Shown here: positions 11,188 to 20,800 of the stretch, one piece after another
Position numbering within the stretch: position 1 is the first letter of the stretch
Layout of the letters: each line of letters starts with the position of its first letter
Assembly: GCA_004431415.1 (NCBI GenBank)
Contig: QPMI01000507.1
Coordinates: 62,001-126,000, forward strand
Source: Cyanophora paradoxa
Lineage: Eukaryota > Glaucocystophyceae > Cyanophorales > Cyanophoraceae
Reading direction: 5' to 3'
DNA length: 64,000 bases
Made by a program: the position numbers and the translations under genes
The notes under the pieces: generated by a model
Told to the model about the DNA's origin: nothing
What the model saw: only the letters and a program-made list of their open reading frames with translations
The model's database searches: none

Positions 11188-11258
11188 GCCCCACTTGCCC
11201 CCTTCTCATTGAATCACGAACTCCTAGCGAAAGCACCCGAGGCGCCGGCGGGTCAGTG

Positions 11259-13966
11259 CTAGTGGGCGAGGGGCGTGAGGACGACCTCGAGGTCCTTGGC
11301 CGGCCTGCGGGGGCGGGGCGTCAGAGGCCTCCGGGGTGGGGACCGGAGGGCAGCTTAAGAAAGCGGGGCGGGGCGCATCGCGGGGCGCGCCTCATGACGA
11401 AGGCAGGCCGGGTTGGTATGTCCTTCCCCGGCTCCACGCCCGGCGGCAGGCCCAGCTCGAACCGCTGCGCCAAACGCTCGCGATCACCGAGGGCGGCGCT
11501 GGAGGGGGCCGCGGGCGCGGGCGTCGCACCCGCAGCACGATCGACATGATGATGCGGGCCCTGGGGGTACCATGGCGCGTGAGGGGCGGGGCGCAGGGAT
11601 GAGAGGGGGGGTAGGGTGCACTCGTGGATGGCGAGGGGCTTGCCGGGGCACATGCGGTGCCCGCTGGAGAAGGGGAGGAAGGCCCGGCTGCCCTCCCCGG
11701 CCCCGCCTGCGAGGGAAGAAATCAAGGGGGTGGGGTGGAGCGAGGGGGGTACGAGGATGAGAGGGGACCGGGCATGAAGCGGTCGGGGTTGAAGGAGTCG
11801 GGGTCGGCGCCCCAGTGGCGCGGGTCGCGCATGACGGCGTACAGGGCGAGCATCACCGTGACCCCCGGGGGGATGGCGTACCCCCCGAGGGAGGCGGGGC
11901 GGGCGGTCTGGCGGGAGATAAAGTGGGCGGGGCCGTAGAGCCGCAGCGCCTCGTCGAAGACGGCCGAGACGAGGCGCAGGCGCCCTAGGTCGTCTCCCTC
12001 CCCCGGGTCCCCGCCCCCGAGCACCTCCTCCACCTCCTGGCCCCGCGTGAGCCAAAGAGGGGCGGGGCCAGGGCGGGGAGGGTGCGGGGGGCGGTGCGGA
12101 CGCTGCGGCAGCGGGTCTGGACGGCGGGGTGGAGGGCGAGGAGGTAGAGGGCGAAGGAGAGGGCCGTCGCCGTCGTCTCGTGCCCCGCCAGCAGGAAGAT
12201 CGTCGCCTGCGGCGGGGGTACAGGTCAGGCGGCAGCGGGGCGGGTGGGGCCGGGCGGGGGCGGGCCTCCTCGGCGAGCTGCGCCTCGGACATCTCCCCCG
12301 CGCGCACGGCCTCGACCAGCGTCGCCAGCATGTCCCGCGGCTGCTCCGCCCGCCCCAGCCGCTCCGCGAGCATCCTGCGGGGAGATGGGACGGGGGCGCT
12401 GGTGGCGGAAGCGGAGCTCAACGGACCGCTGGACCTCGGAGCGGACGAAGAGGGCGTTGCGGCGGAAGCGGGCGGCCCAGGGCGTCCACACGTACCGCCA
12501 CAGCTGCACCGGCTGCCCCCAGAGCCCTCAGCGCAGGGCCCGGGGAGAGAAGGGGGGGGAGGGGTGCGGGTACGCCTGCCTGGTAGATCCGGGACTCGAT
12601 CTCGAGGAGCAGCCCCTCGATCGCCGACGTCAGCCGGTTCTCTAGTTGAGGAGAGGCGGGGGGGGGGGGGGGGGGGGGTAAAGGACGGGGGTACAGGAGC
12701 CCGGGGGAGGGTACGGCGCACGGGAGTGGACGAGGTCGAGGTTAAAGCCGAGGGCAACGAGGCTGATCACGTCCGCGGTCACCTGGGGCGGGGGGATCGA
12801 GGCCGCGGGGGGTACATGTCGCTGGACGGGGGGAGGGGCGGAACAGGGGTACCTTGTACAGCTCGCGGTTGAGGGCGATCTGGGGTCGCACGTGCACGCG
12901 TCAGACCTCGCTGAGAGAGCTTGGATGGGGCAGAGCGGGGCGGGGCGGGGCGGGGCGGGGCGGGCCCGGCGGCGGGGGCGCCAGACGTCGCAGGCGGCGC
13001 GGGTGACCCCCGCGATGGCCTCCGTCATCGCCCGCACGGGCTCCGGCTGCACGCCCCCGGGGTCACAAGGCCGAGGGCGCGGAGCGCTGAGGCTCGGGGC
13101 TCGCCTGGAACGCCGGCGTCGTCAGCTGCGCCGGCCGCCGCCCCGCGGGGCGCGCTCGTCAGCCCTCGGCGAGGGAATGGGGCGAATTCGAAGGGCCGCC
13201 GGTCGCTCTAGCGCACCCGGCGGGATTTGCGCCACGCGTCCCCCTCCAGAACTGCGCTCGCGAGGGCCCTCCTCAAGGGCGCGGGGGGGCGCTGGGCGGG
13301 GCGGGGCGGTCCCGAAGGGCGCACGGATGAGACCGTTGACGACCGGCTTGACGTACCTGAGCTATGGATAAGCTACAGATAGAAATAAGCGTGAGCTTAA
13401 ACTTCCGAAGTTCAGCTAGGGATTCCAAGCGAGAGATGGGGGCGGGCGGGGCGGGGCGGGGCCGGGCGCACTGCCAGACAACGTCCATGGCCACGCGGTA
13501 CGTCTCCATCGACCCGCTCACCACCTCGAGGGGTGTCAGCCGTAACTCCTCTTCGGGAGGTTCGATGGGGCGGAGCGCGGGGGCGCGCCTCGCGGATGAG
13601 GAGCGGGTCGCCGACGGAGACGGCGCGGAGGAAGGGCCCCAGCTGGAGGGCGAGCACGGGGCCGTGCTCCCGGTGCGCGCGCTTCATGAACTCGTGCATC
13701 CCCACCCGCTCGATCTCCAGCACGTGCCCCAGCACCGGCAGCCCCGGCGGCCGCGGGATGCCCGCCAGTGGGTCCCTCCGCTGCCGCGCGCCGGTGCCTC
13801 ACGGTCAGTCTTAAGCGTCGAATGAATCGAAGGGCGGCCACGGGCGCTTCGCGCAGCCGTGCCAACGATGCACCAGCGACCGCCAGAGCGCCCAGCCGCC
13901 GACGACCGCGAGCGCCGCCGCGGCGAGCGTCGCGACGCTCGGGTGTTGCAGGTCGAAGTTGAGCAT
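11259..13966 (-). CDS. Cytochrome P450 monooxygenase, membrane-anchored
   Basis: Haem-thiolate monooxygenase. The start is the ATG at 13966 (MLNFDLQHPSVATLAAAALA), giving an N-terminal anchor helix followed by basic residues and a Pro-rich hinge. Next exons: IPRPPGLPVLGHVLEIERVG and HEFMKRAHREHGPVLALQLG. Later motifs: an I-helix oxygen-binding segment in the exon near 12140-12210; the ExxR-helix equivalent DEALRLYGPAHFISRQTARP; GGYAIPPGVTVMLALYAVMR; RHWGADPDSFNPDRFMPG; and the haem loop FLPFSSGHRMCPGKPLAIHE with its Cys ligand. The final exon gives PAKDLEVVLTPLAH and a stop at 11259-11261. The introns are G-rich on the + strand, several with a GTACCC donor, and one contains a 21-G run. Substrate and CYP family are not assignable. 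It diverges from F-box paralog 1. Confidence 0.88.
12658..12678. repeat. 21-nt poly-G tract in a P450 intron
   Basis: Run of 21 G on the + strand (C on the P450 sense strand) inside an intron. One of three homopolymers of 21 nt or longer in the window, all intronic and all C on the sense strand. Confidence 0.85.
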
Positions 13967-14244
13967 TGCGCTGCAGCGGAAGTGCGTGCCGCGGCTGGCC
14001 GCGGTCAAGTATGAGCTCAAGCTCGAGTTGGCGCAAGCTTAAGTTGGCGCCGGCAGTTACCAGGTTCAGCACTGCGGCTGAGAGCGCGCCTTCTTCACAG
14101 CTCACGGACACGTGAGCATGAGCATGCGCTCAGTCCTGATCATGATCAGCTGCCCCGACCTCCGTGTACCCTGTCGCAGCTGCAGTTGCACAGCAGCGAC
14201 TTCTTCACCCAGCTTTCCTCTTGGCCTGCTGGGCCCGCGTCGGG
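13967..14244. promoter_or_regulatory. Divergent promoter region, P450 / F-box paralog 1
   Basis: 278 bases between divergent ATGs. The part near 14170-14225 (ctgcagttgcacagcagcga, then cttcttcaccc) resembles the sequence just upstream of F-box paralog 2, so the duplicated unit includes upstream DNA. The other half belongs to the P450. Confidence 0.5.
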
Positions 14245-16461
14245 ATGGAGGAGCGCTTCGTGATGTCTGCAGGTCCGCGAAGTGTTGCGAACGCGTCAGC
14301 GCAGGCGACAAAGCTGAGGTGAACGCGCAGACTTGTACGACCGGCTCCGGGAGTACGCGCACAGGAGCGGCGAGCGGACGCTCGAGGACGCGGTCGCATC
14401 GCTGCTGGACGCAGCTGCGGGCACGGCGCCCGCGGCATCGTGCTCGGAGGGGAGCGCAACCGCGGCCGCCTCTGGACCTGGCGCCGGCAAGCGAAGGAGG
14501 ACAGACCCGCCGCCGAGCGCTAGCTCGCAACAGGAGACGGAGACTGCAGCATCGGGAGAGCCTGAAGCCGAATTGGCACCGATCGATCAGCTGCCGGATG
14601 ACATTCTCTCGGTCATTTTCGAGCGCCTGGGCCTGCAGGCCGCGGCCGCCGCGCGTGCCGTCTGCCGCCGCTGGCGGGACGCAGCCGCGGCGGTCCTCTG
14701 GCGCCGGCTCGACGTCAAGCTGTCCCCGGAGCGCGCGGACGAGCTGGCGGGCCCCTTGCTCGGCGGCCAGGGCGTGGACTGGCGTTGGCCAGACTACTCC
14801 GCGCGTGCGGAGATCATGTGGTGTCTCGCGGCTCGGTGCCATGAGGGTGATTCCCGCACTGGCGGGCGGTGGATCCGCATCGCCCCCGGCGCGTCGCTGA
14901 GCCTTGAGATCACGCCCCCTACGGACGATGCTTACAGCGAAGCGTGGCGCTCCACGCTCTCCCTCCTCACGGCGTTCTCGGCCGCGGCCGGCGCCGCGAG
15001 CGGCGGCGGCGGGGGCCTGGGCGAGGTCGACGTGGACTGCTCGTGCGCCCCGTACTGCTGCCTCGCGGACCTTCTGGACGCCCTTGCCCCGCCCGGTGCC
15101 GCGGTCTGCCCCTCGCTCCGCAGCCTCGCGCTGCGGGGCGGCGAGTCCTGCGACCCCGACTGCTCTTTCTTCTACCTCGGGGTCGACCCGGTCCTCCGGC
15201 CCTTGCTCTTCCCGAACCTCGAGAGCCTCTCCTGCAGAGCCCTCTGCTGCTTCCCCGGCCGGCCCGACGCGCAGGCCCTCGCCCGCTGCCTCCCGCGCCT
15301 CAGGCGGGTGCGCAGCCTTCGCCCCGTGCGGCCGCCAAGCATCTAGATCTCGAGCTCACTCCGGGCCGCAGCTGGAGGTGGAGTACGACGGCGAGAAGAC
15401 CGACATAGGCGGCGCTGCGGCCGTCTTCCCCGCGCTCGAGTTCTTGAAGGCGACGGACGTGGGTAACGAGCTGGCGGACGCGGCGACCCTGCTCGAGGAC
15501 CTCGTCTCCGGCCCCGCGGGCGCCACTCTCACGGAGTGCGCCCGCCCCTCCGCCCCCGCCCTGCCCCCGCCCGCCCTGCGCCCCGCCGGCGTCTGACCGC
15601 GCGGGGCGCAGGCTCGTGCTGGAGTGGGCCGAGGGCTCGGCGGAGCTCACTTCGGAGGCCCTGCGCGCCCTCGAACGCTTCCCCGCCCTCCAGCGCATCC
15701 AGGCGGACCCCTACTTGATAGTCCGCCCGCCCCCCTCCCCGCCCCCGACTCGTCCCGGCCCCGCCACCCTGACGGCCGCCCACGCGCGCGCGCCTCAGGT
15801 CTTCTCGGACGTTGGTGGCCATGAACTGGCGGCACTGGGCTCCCTCCCGGCGCTGAAGAGCCTCGAGTCGCTCCACCTTTGCGAAGAGGAGGGCCTCGCC
15901 GCCCGCCTGACCGGCCTCGCCACCGCCCTCGAGCGCTCTTCCTCGCTGGCCGAGCTCCAGCTGCGTATCGGTGCGCTTCGCCCTGCCTTTTGTCCCGCTA
16001 CGCCCGTTCACCTCGCCTCAGGCACGGCGCCGCCTCGGGAGGCGCTGCCGGCGCTGGCGCGGCTGGCCGGGGCGGCGCGCGGGGGCCTCTCCCTCGAGCT
16101 CGAGGTCGACCTGGCGCAGTCGGCGGGCGGCCTGGCGGAGGTGGCGGCGGCGCTCGCGCCCGCCCCGCCCCGCCGCCTCGCTCTCCAGGGCGACGTCGAC
16201 GGGACAGCCCTCCAGGACGGCCGCCTCGCCCGCCTCTCCGCGTTCGCCGCCTGCTCCCTCGAGCCCATCGAGGTCCGCCCCGGGCCCGACCCCGGCCCCG
16301 CGCGCTGCCCCCGGCGCGGCTAAGGGCGGCGGCAGGTGCGCCTGAAGGACGACGTGCTTGAGCCGCGCAAGACAGCGTGGGAGGCGGCGGCGAAGGCGTT
16401 GAGGGGGGCCCTCCCCTCGGTACGCATCGTGAGGCAGGTGCAGGCGGGCGAGCAGCCGTAG
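14245..16461 (+). CDS. F-box protein with LRR-like C-terminus, paralog 1
   Basis: Predicted SCF ubiquitin-ligase substrate receptor. The start ATG 14245 gives MEERFVMSA; the 58-nt intron 14273-14330 then joins to DLYDRLREYAHRSGERTLED, a block shared by all three paralogs. A basic/Ser-rich linker (GAGKRRRTDPPPSASS) leads into the F-box (IDQLPDDILSVIFERLGLQA; RAVCRRWRDAAAAVLWRRLD). Downstream exons carry leucine-rich, LRR-like segments with a conserved Cys-rich stretch (VDVDCSCAPYCCLADLLDAL; CDPDCSFFYLGVDPVL). The last exon starts after a cag at about 16334 and ends RIVRQVQAGEQP with its stop at 16459-16461. Paralogs lie at 20801-23078 (-) and 60079-62340 (+). The substrate is unknown. Confidence 0.82.
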
Positions 16462-16761
16462 CTCGCAGCTTCTGCATCCGCAGCCGCGTGTGTCCTGCGT
16501 ATACGTCTTGGACGTTGTTCCGCGGGCAGAACTGCTGGCTGGGAGACGAGCTCGAGAACTAGCTCATGATCAGCCGGGCCCCACGCGCGAATTAAACACT
16601 GCCGCCTGCGGCAGGCCCCTCAAAAAAACAGCGCAGACGCCGGCGGCGCCGCGCAATGCAGGGTTAGGTAAGGATTCGAAAGATAAGCGCGAAGAGCATG
16701 GGAGGAGGGAAGGCGGTGCGGGCAGGGGCGGGGGCAGGGGCGGTAGGGCCCGCGGCCGGAG
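16462..16761. other. Convergent intergenic region, F-box paralog 1 / HAD protein
   Basis: 300 bases of 3' flank. A short inverted sequence (ctgccgcctgcggcag, 16600-16615) could form a hairpin. No gene is seen. Confidence 0.5.
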
Positions 16762-17934
16762 TCACCAGCGGAGGACGGGGAGGAGGTACTCGGGCCAGAC
16801 GCCGTGGCGCTCGCAGAGGGGCCGCGCGGCCGCCGCGTCGAAGGTGGAGAAGTCGGGGGCCGGCCGCAGCACGTCCTGGTGCACCCCGCACGCCAGCAGC
16901 AGGCCGGCCATGCCCTGCGTCGCGCCCCCGGCCACGTCCGTCTCCAGGCTGCGCGCTCCCGCCTGAGCCGCGGTGCCGGCGAGGCGGCGGGCGGGCGGGC
17001 GGGCCTGTCGCCGACGGCGAGGACGGCGGAGGGGTCGGGGACGCCGCGGGCGCGGAGGCGGCGGAGGGCGGCGGCGTAGATGGGCGCGTGCGGCTTCCCG
17101 TAGTACACCGCGCGGCCGCCCATCCGCTCGTACAGCGCCGCGTAGTGGCCGGCCGGGAAGCGCTTCTTGTCCCCGTTGTAGCTCAGCCGGTCCGGGTTCG
17201 TGCACACCACCGGCAGGCCCCGCCGCTGCGCCTCCTGCGCCCCGGGCCCGACGCCGTGAGCCCCCGCAGCCGTAGCGGATTCGAGCCGAGCGGATCCGGA
17301 GGCGCGGGCGGGCCTGGAGGAGAGCGACGGCGTCGGAGTCGTCCTCGCCCTCCTCGCAGTAGTAGGAGAGGAGGACGAGCGTCGCCTCCGCCACGCCGTC
17401 CACGAGCGTGAGGGGCAGGTCGGCGAGCATCGCGTGGCCCGTGCCGCCCCCGTGCTCCTCCCGCGCGAAGTGGAAGATGCGCGCGCCGCCCGACACGAAG
17501 AGGTCGTCCGTCGGCGAGACGAGCTGCTCCCGCACGACGTCTCCCGAGGTCAGCACCTCCTCGTCCGCGATCGAGAGGCCCATCCCCCGCAGCGACTGCC
17601 GCGAGGATTCGAATGCGAAAAGGGGCACGGGGAGCGCGGGAAGGACCTTAGCTACGTTCGAGCCCGGGCGCGTCGAGTTGGAGACGAAGAGGAGCTGCCG
17701 CCCGTCCTCCCGCATGCGCGCCAGGCACTGCGGCACCGTCTCGTACGGCTTCACGCCCTGCGCGGTCCGTCGGCGTGCTGGGCACGCTATGGTAACAGCC
17801 GCCAGCGGGTTCGTGTTTGGCGCGGCTAAGCGGGCTGGGGCGCGCACGTCATGCAGGCATCCCCAGAGATCGATAATGAAGCCGCGGTAGAGGCTTGCAA
17901 TCTCGGAGACGCCCTGTATCGGGCGGCACGCCAT
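16762..17934 (-). CDS. HAD-superfamily hydrolase, class IIA (sugar phosphatase-like)
   Basis: Haloacid-dehalogenase-fold phosphatase of the class IIA subfamily resembling TIGR01459, with a D-x-W-G-x-L-H-D-G nucleophile loop. The start ATG 17934 gives MACRPIQGVSEIASLYRGF and IIDLWGCLHD; a GT-AG intron then restores GVKPYETVPQCLARM. Motif II region: LLFVSNSTRPGSN. The cap/core continues (EVLTSGDVVREQLVSPTDDL), then RGLPVVCTNPDRLSYNGDKK, GKPHAPIYAAALRRLRARG and motif IV AVGDS-LETDVAGGATQGMAG. It ends WPEYLLPVLRW with the stop at 16762-16764. Two introns use GC donors, 17235-17313 and 16949-17004; splicing the second rebuilds the family VGDSLETD motif exactly. The substrate is unknown. Confidence 0.88.
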   Translation of the reverse strand: MACRPIQGVSEIASLYRGFIIDLWGCLHDVRAPARLAAPNTNPLAAVTIACPARRRTAQGVKPYETVPQCLARMREDGRQLLFVSNSTRPGSNVAKVLPALPVPLFAFESSRQSLRGMGLSIADEEVLTSGDVVREQLVSPTDDLFVSGGARIFHFAREEHGGGTGHAMLADLPLTLVDGVAEATLVLLSYYCEEGEDDSDAVALLQARPRLRIRSARIRYGCGGSRRRARGAGGAAAGPAGGVHEPGPAELQRGQEALPGRPLRGAVRADGRPRGVLREAARAHLRRRPPPPPRPRRPRPLRRPRRRRQARPPARRLAGTAAQAGARSLETDVAGGATQGMAGLLLACGVHQDVLRPAPDFSTFDAAAARPLCERHGVWPEYLLPVLRW

Positions 17935-18055
17935 TCCTTGGTCGCTCGTGTGCAGTGCTCCGGTACCCGGCAGTTACCAGCACGGCAGCACCTGGCAGCC
18001 GTGCAAGCCGGCGCCTGCAGCGGCTCCAGAGGCGCCCGCCCAGCATCTCAGTGCC

Positions 18056-20439
18056 ATGGACAGCGCGGCGGAGCTCCCCGACGAATTGTTGCAGCTGGCG
18101 GTGGCGCTTCTTCCTCCGCGCGAGATCCTCTGCAGCGTCGCGTGCGTACATCCGCCCCCTCTCGACAGGACTCAGCAGGACGCATTTAGACGCCCCCTGA
18201 GCACATGGTTGCGAATCCATGGACGGCGTGGGGCGTGCGGCGACGGCGCCCCCTCGTCGACGCTCCGGGCCCGGGCGCGTGCAGGCTCGTCTCGAGGCGG
18301 TTCCGGGCGATCGCCGAGCGCGCTTTCGCGTCGGACCTGAGGGAGCTCGACGTGCGCTGCGCCCGCGTGGAGGACGCGTGGCTCGCGAGGACCGTCGCCC
18401 GCGCGGCCGGCGCCGAGCGCCTGTCCGTCCGCTTCTCCAGCATCGTCGTCACGTCTCAAGAATGCTGGGACGCGCTCTTCGATCCCGACTCGACGCGCTC
18501 TTCGACCCCGCTCCACGTCTACATCGAGGCGCGCCGCCCGCTCGTAGAACGAATGTCGTGGGAGAGCCTCTGAGGCGGGCAGCGCGCAGGCGTGCGAGGT
18601 GGTGCTGGAGGGCGCGACGGCGGCGCGGGAGGTGCGCCTCCCGCGGCTGGACCGCGTCGAGCGGCTCGAGCTCTGGTCCCTGCGGCTCCCGCGGGGCGCC
18701 CGCCTGGCGACGCGGGCGCTGCGCGGGGCCGGCCGCCTGCGCCGCCTCCTCGTGAGCGACGCGCGCCTCGGGCCGCACGACGCGGCGCTCACCGACGTCG
18801 CCCGCGAGGCCCCCGCCCTCGAGGCGCGCCCCGCCCGCCCCGCCCGGCAAAGGGAAGGAATGTTGCCCGTCTGACTCGAATCGGCAGTCGCTGGCGATGC
18901 CGAACTGCCGGGCGCAGCAGGGACTCACCTGCGAGGGCCTCGGCGCCCTCCTCGAGCGGTCCTCGCACCCCCCCGCCACCTTCTCCACCGCTCCAAACCG
19001 TACCCCCCCGCAGGAACCCCGGCATCCGCGACCTCGACCTCACCATGATCCTCCAGGTGCGCGGCACCCATCGGCCTCCCAGGGGTACCCCCTCCGACGC
19101 CCGGCACGCAGTGGCGCGACGCAAGCCCCGTCGTCTCCCTTCTCGCCGAGCGGCGCGCACCCCCCTCCCTTGCGGCCGCATGTACCCCCCGAACGCCCAG
19201 CCCCGCCCTGCGGCGCAGGTGCCGGAGCCTGCGGGCGCTGGCGCTGGGCTTCGTTGACGTGGCGGACGGGCCGCTGGCCGCCCTCGCCACCGCCTGCCCC
19301 GCCCTCGAGCGCCTCCAAATCCCCGGCTGCAGGCCCGCTCCGCCCCCGCACCCCCGTCGCTCCGTCCGCTCTGACGCGCGGGCAGCCGCTTCCTGACGCA
19401 GGAGGGCCTGGGGGCGGCGCTGCGGGCCCTGCCGCGCCTCACCGACCTCGACCTCTCCTGGTGCGCCCTCTCCGACCCCGTCGTGCGCCCCCCCCCCCCC
19501 CCCCCCCCCCCCCCGCCCTCTCCCTGAGGCGAGGGCAGGTGGACGCGCTGACGGCGACTGCGGGGCCGCGCCTGCGGAGCCTGGCCTTCTCGAGCACGGT
19601 GGCGCTGCACCCCTCCGACGCCGCCGCCGCCCTCCTCGCCGCCCGGCCCGCCCCGCCCTCCCCCCTCTCCCCTCCGCAGCCGCCGCTGACGCCGGCGGGG
19701 CAGGTGCACGGGCCTGCGGCGGCTCTACGCGGCGGACTGCCACTTCGGGGCGCGGGCGCTTCGGGGGCTGCTGGGGGCCCTGCCCCACCTCCACACCCTC
19801 GTCCTCTCCCGCGCCGCCGAGGCCGAGCCCGAGGCGGGGCCGGGGCGGAGCCGCCGGGCCGGCGGGGCGCCCGCCCTCGGTGCTGGAGCTCGTGGCTGCG
19901 GCGGGGCCGGCGCGGCTGCGGTGCCTGGCGGTGGAGGGGCCTCGGAGGGCGAGCTGGCGGCCTGCGTGCCGCGGCTGCCGCCCCTCACCGGCCTCCACCT
20001 CCTGGGGCGGGCCACCTCCCCCCGCCGCCCTCGCCGCCCTCGCCGACGCCCTCGGCCCCTCCCTCCAGGCCCGCCCCGGCCCCGCGCCGCCTGCGCCCCG
20101 CGCCCCGCCCCCGCGGCCTGACGCGCGCACGCTCACGCCGCAGGAGCTGTCGGTGGAGGAGGCGGGGCTCGTCCCGGGGGCCCTCGAGGCCCTGCTGGGC
20201 GCCCTCGGCGGGCCGCCCTGGCCCCGCCTCGCCGCCCTCGGGCCCTTCAGCCCCTGGCCCGCCCCCGCCCCGCGCCCACCCGGTGACCCCGTCTTCGCCC
20301 TTTGAACGCGTACCCGCGCAGGGAGCCGGGGGTGCGGGCGGGGGGCGAGCTGGAGGGGCGGGTGCGGGCGGCGCTGCCGCGCGTGGGCGTGCGCGCGCGC
20401 TCCCTCGTCCGCCCCGCCCTCCTCGACGACCTCGACTAG
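18056..20439 (+). CDS. F-box/LRR protein
   Basis: The start ATG 18056 gives MDSAAELPDELLQLAVALLP, then PREILCSVA; an intron joins this to LVSRRFRAIAERAFASDLRE, completing an F-box. Short exons then carry LRR units: LRELDVRCARVEDAWLARTV, RLPRLDRVERLELWSLRLPR, NPGIRDLDLTMILQ, CRSLRALALGFVDVADGPLA, ALPRLTDLDLSWCALSDPVV, GLRRLYAADCHFGARALRGL and LPHLHTLVLSRAAE. The last exon ends RSLVRPALLDDLD with its stop at 20437-20439. Introns are C-rich on the sense strand, and one is mostly a 27-C run. The architecture is that of SCF adaptors of the FBXL type. It is unrelated in sequence to the three-copy family and diverges from the HAD gene with 121 bp between the ATGs. Confidence 0.8.
19488..19514. repeat. 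27-nt poly-C tract forming most of an intron
   Basis: Run of 27 C in a GTGCG...CAG intron between the LDLSWCALSDPVV and VDALTATAGP exons of the F-box/LRR gene. Confidence 0.88.
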
Positions 20440-20800
20440 AGCCTCGTCAGAGTCTCGATCTAGCCTAGTTTATGTATGCTGGCGAGCTAAGTACCCATTC
20501 AATGATTCCTTCCTTCAGTTCTTCAAGCCTACGGGCCGGCCGCGGGCAAGGTTACTAAGTTAAGCCTTGAAGGCTAGGACAACCGTTGAACCACGCCAGC
20601 CTTCAAGGCTTCCCCAGGCCCGCTGGCGCCCAGCCTGGCAGCTGCAGCTGCAGCTGCGCATGCAGGATCGTCCCTTGTAACTCAGTGACTATAAGCCTTG
20701 AAGCTCGCCCCCTTCTAGATCTCCTTAAGCTTGGCCAATTCACACACCGGAAGATTCAACGATTCTTTGAATTCGAATCATGAATAAAGATTAGATTCGC
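20440..20800. other. Convergent intergenic region, F-box/LRR and F-box paralog 2
   Basis: 361 bases between the F-box/LRR stop and the stop of paralog 2. Compositionally mixed, with a perfect 14-bp inverted repeat at 20562-20611, a further partial copy of the same word near 20692, and an agctgcagctgcagctgc run near 20640. No gene seen. Confidence 0.6.
20562..20611. repeat. Perfect 14-bp inverted repeat between two convergent genes
   Basis: AAGCCTTGAAGGCT (20562-20575) and its exact reverse complement (20598-20611) flank a 22-nt loop. A hairpin could form in the 3' UTR of either convergent transcript. A role in 3'-end formation is an inference. Confidence 0.7.

Noticed and set aside
11260-11760. 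Plus-strand open frames across the P450 region
   Set aside because: High GC leaves long shadow frames; the minus strand carries the haem loop, ExxR region and anchor.
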